From Paenibacillus glycanilyticus NBRC 16618 (GTDB lineage: Bacteria > Bacillota > Bacilli > Paenibacillales > Paenibacillaceae): a DNA stretch of 64,000 bases. The notes below the pieces were generated by a model. That model was given only the letters and a program-made list of their open reading frames with translations. It made no database searches and had not been told where the DNA came from. Within the stretch, counting starts at the first letter, position 1. Each line of letters starts with the position of its first letter. Shown here one piece after another: positions 1-9,333 of this stretch. The stretch lies in assembly GCF_004000805.1 (NCBI RefSeq), contig NZ_BILY01000009.1, positions 1-64,000 of the forward strand, given 5' to 3'. Both the position numbers and the translations under genes were made by a program.

Positions 1-30
1 GATTTAATACAGTAATATGAGGTGTTTCTA

Positions 31-200
31 GTGGAGCTGACGTTCTACGTTGGATTATCTTCAATAGAATTAGCTCAATTTTGATCATTCAGCTCATTTT
101 TGGCTTTTTTGATGGGGTGATTCCAACGTAGCTCCAAATAGTTCCTCATTTTGCTGAGTTCACTGGAGGAAATCCAGCGTACGGCGACAAAATGGAGCGG
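31..200. repeat. Intergenic inverted-repeat-rich stretch
   Basis: Non-coding left edge. GGAGCT followed seven bases later by TACGTTGGA (33-54) reappears in inverted form as TTCCAACGTAGCTCC at 121-135, and a related AATCCAGCGTACGG block follows at 171-184. Internally there are two AGCTCA-ATTTT blocks. This resembles a decayed short repeat or MITE-like element, but no transposase, target duplication or second copy is visible in the window, so the class is a guess. Confidence 0.3.
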
Positions 201-278
201 CGGTACCATGGTATCCTAACCTTACATCATAAGAAACAACTCACGGCCTTAAAGGCGCAACATTATCGTCCCTGCCTT

Positions 279-629
279 TTATTCATGAGCAAGAATGTTA
301 ATAAGCTTCCCGAACGGATCGCGGACATAGAATCGCCGAACGCCCCAAGGTTCATTAACAGGACCATATTCTATAGGAAATCCAGCCCTCTTCATGCCAT
401 CCAATGCAGCATCAAGATCATCGACTTCAATCGATAGATCGGGCGTTGGCGTTCCCGAGCCGCCCTGCGAAGCGAAACTAATCTGAATGCTCATCTCCTC
501 ATGTAAACCATAGGTTCTAATCCAACCATGATCCATCAATAAATCAAGACCAAGCACATCCTGGTAAAAGCATTTTGCCGCTGCGGCATCCTTTGCATGG
601 ATATTGGCGACGATTCGTTTGACCTTCAT
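279..629 (-). CDS. VOC (glyoxalase/bleomycin-resistance fold) protein
   Basis: A 116-residue single-domain VOC protein. It shows the two beta-alpha-beta-beta-beta halves typical of the fold: an N-terminal KRIVANIHAKDAAAAKCFYQ segment, then DLSIEVDDLDAALDGMK, and a C-terminal VRRFYVRDPFGKLINILAHE, where the final Glu would be a metal ligand. I chose the ATG at 629 because GGGAGGT lies just upstream on that strand; an upstream in-frame start (668) would add 13 residues that do not fit the family. VOC members include lyases, dioxygenases and drug-binding proteins, and the substrate cannot be read from sequence. It converges on no visible partner and is divergent from the iol operon. Confidence 0.85.
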   Translation of the reverse strand: MKVKRIVANIHAKDAAAAKCFYQDVLGLDLLMDHGWIRTYGLHEEMSIQISFASQGGSGTPTPDLSIEVDDLDAALDGMKRAGFPIEYGPVNEPWGVRRFYVRDPFGKLINILAHE

Positions 630-784
630 TTCAGACCTCCCGGATATAAGCATCAATATAAAATACATTCGACATCTGTCCGTTCATTCTTCCTTGATCA
701 GAACATAATCCACTGGTTTTGAAGCCGATCATCAAATTTTCTTTCAAAAAGGAATTGAAAAATACAAGGCGGTATGTATAATGG

Positions 785-800
785 AGTTAAGCGCTTAACT
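785..800. promoter_or_regulatory. LacI-type operator O1 upstream of iolD
   Basis: AGTTAAGCGCTTAACT is a perfect 16-bp palindrome with the central AAxCGxTT pattern typical of LacI-family operators. It lies about 93 bp upstream of the iolD start. The LacI-family gene at the end of the operon is the obvious candidate regulator (inference). Confidence 0.65.
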
Positions 801-862
801 AATTTTACTTAACTTTGTTTTATATTGTCGAATAAAGTCTTTTAATTACTTATTTTATGTCT

Positions 863-878
863 AATTAAGCGATTAACT
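863..878. promoter_or_regulatory. LacI-type operator O2 upstream of iolD
   Basis: AATTAAGCGATTAACT matches 14 of 16 positions of the palindrome at 785-800 and keeps the central CG. Its centre is 78 bp from that of the first site. It sits between the promoter region and the iolD ribosome site (GGGAGGT, 883-889), a position suited to roadblock or looping repression. Confidence 0.6.
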
Positions 879-892
879 AAACGGGAGGTACT

Positions 893-2758
893 ATGACTAC
901 TATCCGATTGACGATGGCCCAGGCTTTGGTTCGGTTCCTCGATGCGCAGTATGTTTCAGTCGATGGCGAGGAGATCAAGTTCGTTCAAGGCGTCATGGGG
1001 ATTTTTGGACACGGCAACGTAACGGGGATCGGCGAGGCGCTGGAGTATAGCCCCGGCAGTCTGACTTTGATCCAGGGTAAAAACGAGCAAGGCATGGTGC
1101 ATGCGGCCGCGGCCTTTGCCAAGCAGAAGAACCGCCTGCAAATTTATGCCTGCACCTCTTCCATCGGACCTGGCGCGCTGAATATGGTAACCGCCGCCGG
1201 AACCGCTACCGTGAACCGCATACCCGTACTGCTCTTGCCCGGAGACAACTTTGCTTCCCGCCAGCCGGATCCGGTGCTTCAGCAGCTGGAAGTCGCTTCC
1301 GATTATACGGTATCCGCTACGGATGCTTTCAAGCCAGTCAGCAAATATTGGGACCGTATCGTACGGCCTGAGCAGCTCATGCCGGCAGCGCTCCAAGCGA
1401 TGCGCGTGTTGACGGACCCGGCAGAGACGGGGGCCGTGACCTTGGCTATGCCGCAGGATGTTCAGGCAGAAGCTTATGATTACCCGGAAGCGTTTTTTAG
1501 TAAGCGCATTCATTATATCGACCGCCGCCCGCCTGCCGAGGGTGCGGTGCAACGCGCGGCAGAGCTGCTTAAGGGCAAGAAGAAGCCGCTTATTATTGCC
1601 GGCGGAGGCGTATTGTACGCATCGGCCGTGAGCGAGCTTCAAGACTTGGCGGAGACGTACGGCATTCCGGTAGCGGAGACGCAAGCCGGGAAAAGCGTAC
1701 TCCCATGGAATCATCCGCTCAATGTTGGCGGCGTTGGAGTAACGGGAACGCTGGCCGCTAACCTGCTGGCGAAGCAAGCGGATGTCATCATCGGGGTGGG
1801 AACAAGGTATTCCGACTTTACCACATCTTCCAAATCGGCTTTTGCGGATGATGTTCAATTTATAAATATTAACGTGAGTCCGCTGGATTCCGCCAAATGG
1901 GGCGGCGCTGCCTTGACCGGCGATGCCAAGCTGGGACTTAAGCAGCTTGCAGAGGCTCTTGAAGCATCCGGTTACCAAACCGCTTACGGTGACCATGAAG
2001 TTGCGGATCTGAAGAAGACCTGGGATGCCGAGGTAGACCGGTTATACGCCTTGGAGCATGAGCAAGGACTTGCCCAGACCCATGCGCTTGGCGTTATTCA
2101 GAACGCGATTGATCCAAGCTCCGTTATTGTTTGCGCGGCAGGCAGCCTGCCGGGTGATCTGCACCGCTTGTGGAGACCGGCCGAACCGAAAACGTACCAT
2201 ATGGAATACGGTTTTTCGTGCATGGGCTATGAGGTGAGCGGAGCTTTCGGAGCGGCACTGGCAACTGCCGGTGAACGGGAGGTCTATGCAATTGTTGGGG
2301 ACGGAAGCTACTTCATGCTTCATTCCGAATTGATTACAAGCCTGCAGGAAGGCGTCAAAATCACGATCTTGTTATTCGATAACCATGGTTTCCAGTGTAT
2401 TCATAACCTGCAGCGCGGCCACGGAAGCGAAGGCTTCGGCAACGAATTCCGCTACCGCGACAAGGCTTCGGGACGTCTTACCGGCAGCTATATGCCAATT
2501 GACTTTGCAGCCCATGCCCGCAGCTTAGGGGCCAAAGCCTATAAGGCGAATTCCGCGGAGGAGCTAAAGGCAGCTCTCCTTCAAGCCAAGCAAGAGACGG
2601 TAACGACCTTGATCGAAATTCCCGTCGTGCCGGGTACCAATACAGCCGGTTACGAATCCTGGTGGAACGTTGGCGTACCGGAAGTATCGGTCAGCAATAA
2701 AGTGCTGGACGCGCATGTGGACATGAAACAGCGGATCCGCGCCGCAAGAATGATATAA
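893..2758 (+). CDS. iolD: 3D-(3,5/4)-trihydroxycyclohexane-1,2-dione hydrolase
   Basis: Thiamine-diphosphate enzyme of myo-inositol breakdown. It opens the ring of 3D-trihydroxycyclohexane-1,2-dione to give 5-deoxy-glucuronate. At 621 residues it is close to Bacillus IolD. The acetolactate-synthase-like layout is visible: N-terminal PYR domain, a central Rossmann-like domain (GKKKPLIIAGGGV near residue 225), and a C-terminal PP domain with the ThDP/Mg motif GDGS near residue 469 followed by DNHGFQ. The ATG at 893 follows GGGAGGT at ideal spacing. It is the first gene of iolDECAGB, preceded by two LacI-type palindromes. Assignment is firm from motif plus gene order. Confidence 0.96.
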   Translation: MTTIRLTMAQALVRFLDAQYVSVDGEEIKFVQGVMGIFGHGNVTGIGEALEYSPGSLTLIQGKNEQGMVHAAAAFAKQKNRLQIYACTSSIGPGALNMVTAAGTATVNRIPVLLLPGDNFASRQPDPVLQQLEVASDYTVSATDAFKPVSKYWDRIVRPEQLMPAALQAMRVLTDPAETGAVTLAMPQDVQAEAYDYPEAFFSKRIHYIDRRPPAEGAVQRAAELLKGKKKPLIIAGGGVLYASAVSELQDLAETYGIPVAETQAGKSVLPWNHPLNVGGVGVTGTLAANLLAKQADVIIGVGTRYSDFTTSSKSAFADDVQFININVSPLDSAKWGGAALTGDAKLGLKQLAEALEASGYQTAYGDHEVADLKKTWDAEVDRLYALEHEQGLAQTHALGVIQNAIDPSSVIVCAAGSLPGDLHRLWRPAEPKTYHMEYGFSCMGYEVSGAFGAALATAGEREVYAIVGDGSYFMLHSELITSLQEGVKITILLFDNHGFQCIHNLQRGHGSEGFGNEFRYRDKASGRLTGSYMPIDFAAHARSLGAKAYKANSAEELKAALLQAKQETVTTLIEIPVVPGTNTAGYESWWNVGVPEVSVSNKVLDAHVDMKQRIRAARMI

Positions 2759-2780
2759 GACGCTAAGGGAGCTGAGGCTG

Positions 2781-3698
2781 ATGAAGACATTGCCGTTCAA
2801 GATTGGCGCCCATCCGATCAACTGGGTCGGAGAAGACGTGAAGGAGCATGGTGCCGACACAACATACGAGCAAATTATGGACGATATGCAGCGGTTAGGC
2901 CTGACCGGTACCGAGATGGGACGCAAGTATCCGACTGATATTGAAGTTCTGAAGCAGGAGCTGGCGAAAAGAAACCTGCAGCTGGTATCCCAATGGAAAT
3001 CCGTGCTGTTCTCGGATCCGGCTTACCGGGAGGAAGAGCTTGCGGCTTACGAGCAGCATGTCAAATTCCTCAAGGAAATGGGCAGTACGGTGATCAGTAC
3101 TTGCGAGGTTGGCGGTTCGCTGCATTTCGATCCACGCCGCACGCCTCACGAGAAGGAAGTTATTCCGCTTGACGAAGCAGGCTGGAAGAGTCTTGCCGAA
3201 GGGCTGAATGCAGCCGGAGCGCTGGCCAAGCAGCATGGCCTTAAGCTGACCTACCATCATCATGGCGGAACGGCCGTGGAAAGCCCGGAAGAAATCGACC
3301 GTCTAATGGAGCTGACCGACCCGGACCTCGTGTACCTGCTGTTTGATACCGGGCATGCCTACTATGGCGGAGCCAATCCGCTTGAGGTGCTTCGCAAGCA
3401 TTATAACCGGATCGCCTACATTCATCTGAAGGATGTAAGACAACATGTGCTGGATGAGGCGCGCGCGGAAAAGGCCGATTTTATCACTTGTATCCGCAAA
3501 GGCGTATTTACGGTTCCGGGAACCGGCGATCTTGATTTCCGCCCGGTTGTGGAGGAGCTGCTGGCCCGCGGTTATAACGGCTGGGCAATGCTTGAGGGGG
3601 AACAGGATCCTGCCAAATCTCCGGCATACGAATTCGCGTCCAAAGCCATCACTTATCTGGAGTCGCTACTTCCTACGAAAGCGGGGGAATCCCAATGA
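2781..3698 (+). CDS. iolE: Myo-inosose-2 dehydratase
   Basis: Dehydrates 2-keto-myo-inositol (scyllo-inosose) to the trihydroxycyclohexane-dione used by IolD. The 305-residue protein has the xylose-isomerase-like TIM barrel of the AP endonuclease 2 superfamily: an N-terminal KIGAHPINW strand, LTYHHHGGT (about residue 155) and LLFDTGHAYYGG (about 185), which carry metal-binding His, Asp and Glu residues, and AYIHLKD near 215. It starts 22 bp after iolD behind a GGGAG-type site, and its TGA overlaps the ATG of iolC (ATGA), indicating translational coupling. Confidence 0.96.
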   Translation: MKTLPFKIGAHPINWVGEDVKEHGADTTYEQIMDDMQRLGLTGTEMGRKYPTDIEVLKQELAKRNLQLVSQWKSVLFSDPAYREEELAAYEQHVKFLKEMGSTVISTCEVGGSLHFDPRRTPHEKEVIPLDEAGWKSLAEGLNAAGALAKQHGLKLTYHHHGGTAVESPEEIDRLMELTDPDLVYLLFDTGHAYYGGANPLEVLRKHYNRIAYIHLKDVRQHVLDEARAEKADFITCIRKGVFTVPGTGDLDFRPVVEELLARGYNGWAMLEGEQDPAKSPAYEFASKAITYLESLLPTKAGESQ

Positions 3699-4696
3699 AC
3701 GACATCAAGTTTCCAGCTGACCGGTCTCTCGACTTCACGGCAATCGGCCGTCTCTGCATCGATCTGAACGCGAACGAAATTAACCGTCCAATGGAAGAGA
3801 CAAGTACATTCACGAAATATGTGGGCGGATCTCCGGCCAATATTACGATTGGCATGTCGCGGTTCGATCTAAAGACCGCTTTTATCGGCAAAATCGCCAA
3901 TGATCAAATGGGCCGCTTTATCCGCGATTATCTGAAGAAGAACCGGATTGATACAAGCAATGTCGTAAACGACTACACGGGCGCGGTGACCGGACTTGCT
4001 TTTACCGAGATTAAGAGTCCAACCGACTGCAGCATCCTGATGTACCGCGACAACGTGGCCGATCTGCTGCTTACGCCAGGCGAAGTGGATGAGGAGCTGA
4101 TCGCGAAATCCAAGCTGCTTCTTATTTCCGGAACGGCGCTTGCCCAAAGCCCTTCGCGCGAAGCGGTGTTCCAAGCGCTTCAATACGCGAAGAAGCATGG
4201 CACGGTTATTGCCTTTGATCTGGATTACCGCCCTTATACATGGAAATCGCAAGAGGAAACGGCCGTTTATTATAATCTTGCCGCCGAGAAATGCGACATT
4301 ATCCTCGGAACGCGGGAAGAGTTCGATATGATGGAATGCTTCGAGCAGGAGCATAACGATCACAGCACGGCATCGAGATGGTTCAATCATTCCGCTCAGA
4401 TCGTCATTATCAAGCACGGCAAAGAAGGCTCCATCGCTTATACGAAGGACGGGGCAAGCCACCGTGCCAAGTCGTTCCCGGCCAAGGTGATCAAGACCTT
4501 TGGCGCCGGCGACTCCTATGCGGCTGGTTTCCTGTACGGCGTTATGCAGGGCTGGACGCTCGAGAAAAGCATGGAGTTCGGCAGCGCGTCCGCGTGTATC
4601 GTTATTTCCAGCCACAGCTGCTCGGATGCCATGCCAAGAGCAGAGCAGGTTCATGATTATATCGCCCGCTGCGAACGCGGTGAAATTGTAGTCTAA
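3695..4696 (+). CDS. iolC: 5-dehydro-2-deoxygluconokinase
   Basis: PfkB/ribokinase-family kinase that phosphorylates 2-deoxy-5-keto-gluconate with ATP. The N-terminal [14 protein letters not shown] segment and the C-terminal signature [13 protein letters not shown], with the catalytic Asp of GAGD near residue 272, are both present. Its length of 333 residues fits the family. It overlaps the iolE stop by four bases. The phosphorylated product needs an IolJ-type aldolase, which is not encoded in this window. Confidence 0.96.
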   Translation: MNDIKFPADRSLDFTAIGRLCIDLNANEINRPMEETSTFTKYVGGSPANITIGMSRFDLKTAFIGKIANDQMGRFIRDYLKKNRIDTSNVVNDYTGAVTGLAFTEIKSPTDCSILMYRDNVADLLLTPGEVDEELIAKSKLLLISGTALAQSPSREAVFQALQYAKKHGTVIAFDLDYRPYTWKSQEETAVYYNLAAEKCDIILGTREEFDMMECFEQEHNDHSTASRWFNHSAQIVIIKHGKEGSIAYTKDGASHRAKSFPAKVIKTFGAGDSYAAGFLYGVMQGWTLEKSMEFGSASACIVISSHSCSDAMPRAEQVHDYIARCERGEIVV

Positions 4697-4724
4697 TTCG
4701 CAAATACAAGGAAGAGGTGCTCCT

Positions 4725-6170
4725 ATGACACAACAATTAAAAAACTGGATTGGCGGTCAATGGGTAGAAGCTGCAGCAACGCAAAGCGAGCCAGTCTACA
4801 ACCCGGCTACCGAAGAAGTTCTCGCAAACGTTCCTTTGTCTACGAAAGAAGACGTTGATCTGGCCGTACGCACGGCTGCCGAAGCATTCAAAACTTGGAG
4901 CCGCACGCCGGTGCCGAAGAGAGCGCGTATTCTTTTCAAATATCAGCAGCTTCTGGTCGACAGCTGGGATGAGCTTGCGAAGCTGGTAACGCTGGAGAAC
5001 GGCAAAAGCTACAACGAAGCCTACGGCGAAGTACAGCGTGGGATCGAATGCGTGGAGTTTGCCGCCGGCGCTCCAAACCTGATGATGGGCAAGCAGCTCC
5101 CGGATATCGCAACCAACCTGGAATCCGGCATGTACCGTTATCCGATTGGCGTTGTTGGCGGTATTACGCCGTTCAACTTCCCGATGATGGTGCCTTGCTG
5201 GATGTTCCCGCTTGCGATTGCTTGCGGCAATACCTTTGTTCTGAAGCCATCGGAGCGTACGCCGCTTCTGGCTAACCGTCTGGCCGAGCTGCTGCAGGAA
5301 GCGGGACTTCCCGAAGGCGTGTTTAATATCGTTCACGGCGCTCACGATGTCGTTAACGGCATGCTGGAGCATCCTACGATTAAGGCGATTTCGTTCGTGG
5401 GCTCCCAGCCGGTAGCCGAGTATGTGTACAAAACGGCTTCGGCGCACGGGAAACGCGTACAGGCGCTTGCCGGCGCGAAAAACCATTCGATCGTTATGCC
5501 GGATGCAGATCTGAATCTGACGGTAAAAGAAATCGTAAACGCAGCCTTTGGCTCCGCGGGCGAGCGCTGCATGGCGTGCTCCGTCGTTGTGGCCGTAGGC
5601 GAGGTTGGCGACACGCTTGTCGGCAAGCTTAAGGAAGCTGCCGACAACATTACGATCGGCAACGGCATGGAGGACGGCGTATTCCTTGGTCCTGTTATTC
5701 GCGGACCTCACAAGGAACGTACGCTTAAATATATCGACATCGGCGAGAAGGAAGGCGCTCTGCTGATCCGCGACGGCCGGAAGGATGCAGCTTCGGATGG
5801 TCAAGGCTACTTTGTTGGCCCTACCATCTTCGACAAGGTGCAAAGCGAGATGAAAATTTGGGAAGACGAAATTTTCGCTCCGGTCCTGTCGATTGTGCGC
5901 GTAGACACGCTGGACGAAGCGATCGAGCTGGCTAACCGTTCCGAATTCGCGAATGGCGCCTGCCTGTTCACCCAAAGCGGGGCGTCGATGCGCCAATTCC
6001 GCGAAACGATCGATGCGGGCATGCTTGGCGTTAACCTGGGCGTTCCGGCTCCAATGGCCTTCTTCCCGTTCTCGGGCTGGAAGAAATCGTTCTACGGCGA
6101 CCTGCACGCGAACGGCACCGACGGCGTCGAGTTCTTCACGCGCAAGAAAATGGTTACAACACGCTGGTAA
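4725..6170 (+). CDS. iolA: Methylmalonate/malonate-semialdehyde dehydrogenase (CoA-acylating)
   Basis: Converts malonate semialdehyde to acetyl-CoA and CO2 with NAD, the last step of inositol catabolism; it can also serve valine breakdown as MmsA. The 481-residue aldehyde dehydrogenase has the NAD-binding region [20 protein letters not shown] (about 145-164), [12 protein letters not shown] (about 224-235), and the catalytic Cys282 in GERCMACS. An AAGAGGTG-type ribosome site precedes the ATG. It lies in the middle of the operon, after iolC. Confidence 0.95.
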   Translation: MTQQLKNWIGGQWVEAAATQSEPVYNPATEEVLANVPLSTKEDVDLAVRTAAEAFKTWSRTPVPKRARILFKYQQLLVDSWDELAKLVTLENGKSYNEAYGEVQRGIECVEFAAGAPNLMMGKQLPDIATNLESGMYRYPIGVVGGITPFNFPMMVPCWMFPLAIACGNTFVLKPSERTPLLANRLAELLQEAGLPEGVFNIVHGAHDVVNGMLEHPTIKAISFVGSQPVAEYVYKTASAHGKRVQALAGAKNHSIVMPDADLNLTVKEIVNAAFGSAGERCMACSVVVAVGEVGDTLVGKLKEAADNITIGNGMEDGVFLGPVIRGPHKERTLKYIDIGEKEGALLIRDGRKDAASDGQGYFVGPTIFDKVQSEMKIWEDEIFAPVLSIVRVDTLDEAIELANRSEFANGACLFTQSGASMRQFRETIDAGMLGVNLGVPAPMAFFPFSGWKKSFYGDLHANGTDGVEFFTRKKMVTTRW

Positions 6171-6194
6171 TCGATCATACGGGAGGTTTACTCG

Positions 6195-7235
6195 ATGTCA
6201 AAAGTGAAAATCGGCATCATCGGCGCTGGCCGAATCGGAAAAATACATGCGGAAAATCTGCTTAAGCATCCGGAGGTTGAGATCGTTGGCGTCAGCGATC
6301 TCTTCGCCGGACCTGAGCTGGAAGCGTGGGCGGAGGCAAAAGGGATTGGCCTTCTGACCAAAGATTCAGACGCCATTATCGGGCATCCGGATATCGATGC
6401 CATCTTTATCTGCTCCTCCACCGATACGCATGTGCCGCTGATCAAGCAGGCAGCGCAAGCCGGCAAGCATATTTTCTGCGAGAAGCCGGTCAGCATGTCC
6501 GTCTTGGAAACGGCTGAAGCGATAAAAGCGGTGAAGGAAGCCGGAGTTAAGCTTCAAATCGGATTCAACCGCCGCTTCGATCATAACTTCAAACGGGTAA
6601 GAGAGCATGTGGAAGCGGGAACCATCGGGGATTTGCATATCGTGAAGATCACATCCCGCGATCCGAACCCGCCGTCCAAGGAATACATTAAAGTTTCCGG
6701 CGGATTGTTTATGGACATGGCCATTCACGATTTCGATATCGCGCGCTTCGTATCCGGCAGCGAGGTTGTGGAAGTATTCGCGCAAGGCAGCGTTCTCGTT
6801 GATCCGGTATTCGAAGAATGCGGAGATATCGATACCGCCATCGTTACTCTGAAGTTCGCGAACGGCGCTCTTGGCGTTATCGACAACAGCCGCCAGGCGG
6901 TGTACGGCTACGATCAACGCGTTGAAGTGTTTGGCTCCAAGGGCAGCGTGGCGATTGCCAACGACCATCCGAATACGGCTGTTGTGAGCACGGCGGAAGG
7001 AATTATTTCCGACAAACCGCTGCATTTCTTCCTGGAGCGTTATATGGGCGCTTACGCGGATGAGTCGAAGCAGTTTATCGACAGTCTAGTTCACGGCACG
7101 GCACTGCCGGTAACCGGAGAAGACGGATTGCAGGCGGAACGGATTGCGCTTGCCGCGAAGCTGTCCTGCAAGCTGAACCGATCGATCAAGCTGGCAGAGC
7201 TGGACGAATTGCTGTTGCAGTCTGCCATACTATAA
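6195..7235 (+). CDS. iolG: Inositol 2-dehydrogenase
   Basis: Gfo/Idh/MocA-family oxidoreductase that oxidises myo-inositol to 2-keto-myo-inositol with NAD, the entry step of the pathway. The N-terminal Rossmann motif GIIGAGRIG (7-15) and the EKP signature with Lys97 are clear, and MDMAIHDFD near residue 172-180 supplies the catalytic Asp and His. Its length of 346 residues fits the family. A GGGAGGT site lies 12 bp before the ATG. Related family members act on scyllo-inositol or chiro-inositol, but the operon context favours myo-inositol. Confidence 0.94.
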   Translation: MSKVKIGIIGAGRIGKIHAENLLKHPEVEIVGVSDLFAGPELEAWAEAKGIGLLTKDSDAIIGHPDIDAIFICSSTDTHVPLIKQAAQAGKHIFCEKPVSMSVLETAEAIKAVKEAGVKLQIGFNRRFDHNFKRVREHVEAGTIGDLHIVKITSRDPNPPSKEYIKVSGGLFMDMAIHDFDIARFVSGSEVVEVFAQGSVLVDPVFEECGDIDTAIVTLKFANGALGVIDNSRQAVYGYDQRVEVFGSKGSVAIANDHPNTAVVSTAEGIISDKPLHFFLERYMGAYADESKQFIDSLVHGTALPVTGEDGLQAERIALAAKLSCKLNRSIKLAELDELLLQSAIL

Positions 7236-7250
7236 CGGAGGTATACGAAC

Positions 7251-8066
7251 ATGTCCAAGCTTATCGTCACTCCAGAGAGCGCAGCGGGTCCGGACGGCTC
7301 CGTCCTGTCCATTACGCCTGAATCGGCCGGATGGACCTACGTCGGTTTCGAGGTTCTGAAATTGCAGAAGGGCCAGACCGTCGAGAGACAAACGGAAGAC
7401 AAAGAAGTATGCCTTGTTCTGCTGAGCGGGCTGGCGAACGTAAAGGCTGCCGGCAAGGAATGGAGCGAAATCGGCCGACGGATGAGTGTTTTCGAGAAAA
7501 TCCCGCCGTATTCGGTCTATGTCCCTAATGGTCAATCATACGGAATCGAGGCTCTTACGGAATTGGAGATTGCCGTCTGCTCCGCGCCTGGCCAAGGAAA
7601 CCATGAAGCGCGTTTGATCGCGCCTGAACAGGTAGGGACGGAAGTACGGGGCTCCGGCAATATCGAACGTCTCGTCCAAAATATTTTGCCGGAGCAGGAG
7701 CCGGCCGACAGCCTGCTTGTAGTAGAAGTGTTTACGCCAAGCGGCCACTGGTCCAGCTATCCGCCTCATAAGCATGACCGGGATAATCTTCCGGAGGAAT
7801 CGTTTCTGGAGGAAACCTATTATTTCAAGGTAGATCCCGGGCAAGGTTACGCGATTCAGCGGGTCTATACGGATGAAAGGGATCTGGATGAGACGCTGGT
7901 CGTGAAGAACGGCGAGGCCGTGCTTGTTCCGCGAGGCTATCATCCGGTTGCGGCACCTCCCGGCTATGAAGTCTATTACCTGAATGTCATGGCGGGACCG
8001 CGGCGTATATGGAAATTCCACAATGATCCCGATCATCAATGGATCTTGAACTCTACGGCCAAGTAA
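7251..8066 (+). CDS. iolB: 5-deoxy-glucuronate isomerase
   Basis: Isomerises 5-deoxy-glucuronate to 2-deoxy-5-keto-gluconate, linking IolD to IolC. The 271-residue protein is a bicupin. The second cupin shows PPHKHDRDN (about 166-174), the EETYYF segment and a later His in PRGYHPVAAPPGYEVYYLNVMAG-type sequence, which together provide the metal site. It starts 15 bp after iolG and is the last enzyme gene of the operon; an imperfect hairpin follows it. Confidence 0.95.
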   Translation: MSKLIVTPESAAGPDGSVLSITPESAGWTYVGFEVLKLQKGQTVERQTEDKEVCLVLLSGLANVKAAGKEWSEIGRRMSVFEKIPPYSVYVPNGQSYGIEALTELEIAVCSAPGQGNHEARLIAPEQVGTEVRGSGNIERLVQNILPEQEPADSLLVVEVFTPSGHWSSYPPHKHDRDNLPEESFLEETYYFKVDPGQGYAIQRVYTDERDLDETLVVKNGEAVLVPRGYHPVAAPPGYEVYYLNVMAGPRRIWKFHNDPDHQWILNSTAK

Positions 8067-8128
8067 GCCCGGCAATTGGCGCTCCGAGCGGTTGCAACTG
8101 CTGATAGAAACACTCATAATAGGAAATC

Positions 8129-8165
8129 ATGGGGATAGGTCATCTATCCCCCATCTTACTTTTCA
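8129..8165 (+). terminator. Hairpin between iolB and the LacI-family gene
   Basis: ATGGGGATAG (8129-8138) pairs with CTATCCCCCAT (8144-8154) with one bulged C, followed by a modest T-rich tract (CTTACTTTTC). It may act as a partial terminator that lowers expression of the regulator relative to the enzymes. Confidence 0.45.
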
Positions 8166-8177
8166 GAGGGATTCGGC

Positions 8178-9185
8178 ATGAAAGCAACCATATACGATGT
8201 GGCCAAAGAAGCAGGGGTCTCGATTGCCACTGTCTCCAATGCCATTAACGGAAAAGGCAATGTCAGCAAGAAAAGACGGGAACAAATCTTTAAAATTATG
8301 GAGCAGATGAACTACCAGCCTAACGTAAATGCTTCCGCCCTGATGGGGAAGAAGACCTATACGCTGGGATTGCTTATACCGGATATATCCAACCCGTTCT
8401 TCTCCGAAATTGCGCGGGCTATCGAGGATCAGGCGCATCAATTGGGATATAGCGTGATCATGTGCAGCACGGACAATAAAGACGAGAGGGTGGAACGTTA
8501 TATCGCCCTTCTGGAACAAAAGAACGTCGACGGCATCCTGATTGGAACCGGGGTAGACAACCTGGACATCCTGACCAACCTGCAGGCCAGAAAAATTCCG
8601 ATTGTGATGATATCGCGTGAAGCGTCAGCTTTGGAAGTAGATACGGTTGTAGCCGACGACTATGTTGGCGGGTTGATGGCTGCGCAGCATTTGATCGAAA
8701 TGGGTCATACCCGGATCGCCATCTTGTCCGAGCAATTGAAGGTAAGCAGCGCCCGGGAAAGGATCCGCGGCTTCAAGCAAGGGCTGCAGGACCATCGGAT
8801 TTCATTCGACGATCGCAATCTCGTCATCTGCGATTACATGGTCGAGGAAGGACGCCGCGGAGCCGGCGAGCTGCTGGGCCGCGGGGACCGTCCAACCGCG
8901 ATATTCTGCTGTAACGACGTGCTTGCAATCGGAGCGATGCAGGAAGCGAGGAGTCTCGGGATCAAGGTGCCCGAGGAGCTGTCGATTGTAGGCTTTGACG
9001 ATACAATCCTGGCGGCTGTCGTAGATCCGCCTCTTACTACGGTAGCACAGCCGATTGCCAGCATGGCGAAGCAGGCGTTCCAATTGATGATCTCCAATCT
9101 GGACGAAACCGAGCCGGTCAAAAAAAGAATCGTGCTGCGGCCGGAAATCAATATTCGTCAATCGACGGCAAAAGCAAACAGCTGA
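8178..9185 (+). CDS. LacI-family transcriptional regulator, probable iol repressor
   Basis: A 335-residue LacI/GalR regulator. The helix-turn-helix is at 2-23 (ATIYDVAKEAGVSIATVSNA), followed by the hinge helix NYQPNVNASAL and a periplasmic-binding-protein-like effector domain (LGLLIPDISNPFFSEIARAIE; CNDVLAIGAMQEAR; SIVGFDDT). AGAGGG lies seven bases before the ATG. It immediately follows iolDECAGB, and two palindromes with LacI-type centres precede iolD, so it most likely controls the operon in response to an inositol metabolite (inference). In Bacillus subtilis this role belongs to IolR, a DeoR-family protein, which is not seen here. Confidence 0.9.
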   Translation: MKATIYDVAKEAGVSIATVSNAINGKGNVSKKRREQIFKIMEQMNYQPNVNASALMGKKTYTLGLLIPDISNPFFSEIARAIEDQAHQLGYSVIMCSTDNKDERVERYIALLEQKNVDGILIGTGVDNLDILTNLQARKIPIVMISREASALEVDTVVADDYVGGLMAAQHLIEMGHTRIAILSEQLKVSSARERIRGFKQGLQDHRISFDDRNLVICDYMVEEGRRGAGELLGRGDRPTAIFCCNDVLAIGAMQEARSLGIKVPEELSIVGFDDTILAAVVDPPLTTVAQPIASMAKQAFQLMISNLDETEPVKKRIVLRPEINIRQSTAKANS

Positions 9186-9187
9186 TG

Positions 9188-9224
9188 AAATGCCTCCTGT
9201 AAGCCGGGAGGCATTTTATATTTG
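9188..9224 (+). terminator. Terminator after the LacI-family gene
   Basis: AAATGCCTCC (9188-9197) pairs perfectly with GGAGGCATTT (9207-9216), followed by TATATTTGTTT. Confidence 0.8.
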
Positions 9225-9333
9225 TTTCTGGCCGGATTGGATGGCTTAAGTTACGCAAAATTGGCTGGTTACAGAAGCATGCCCGGACTTTATGATGAGG
9301 TCACTAACATCATAAAGCAAAGGGTGGTACGCA

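Noticed and set aside
192..437. 81-codon plus-strand frame
   Set aside because: Overlaps the VOC gene on the other strand and has no recognisable protein pattern.
956..1996. Long minus-strand open frame inside iolD (346 codons)
   Set aside because: Antisense shadow of a GC-rich gene; no ribosome site and no family pattern. iolD on the plus strand has clear ThDP motifs.
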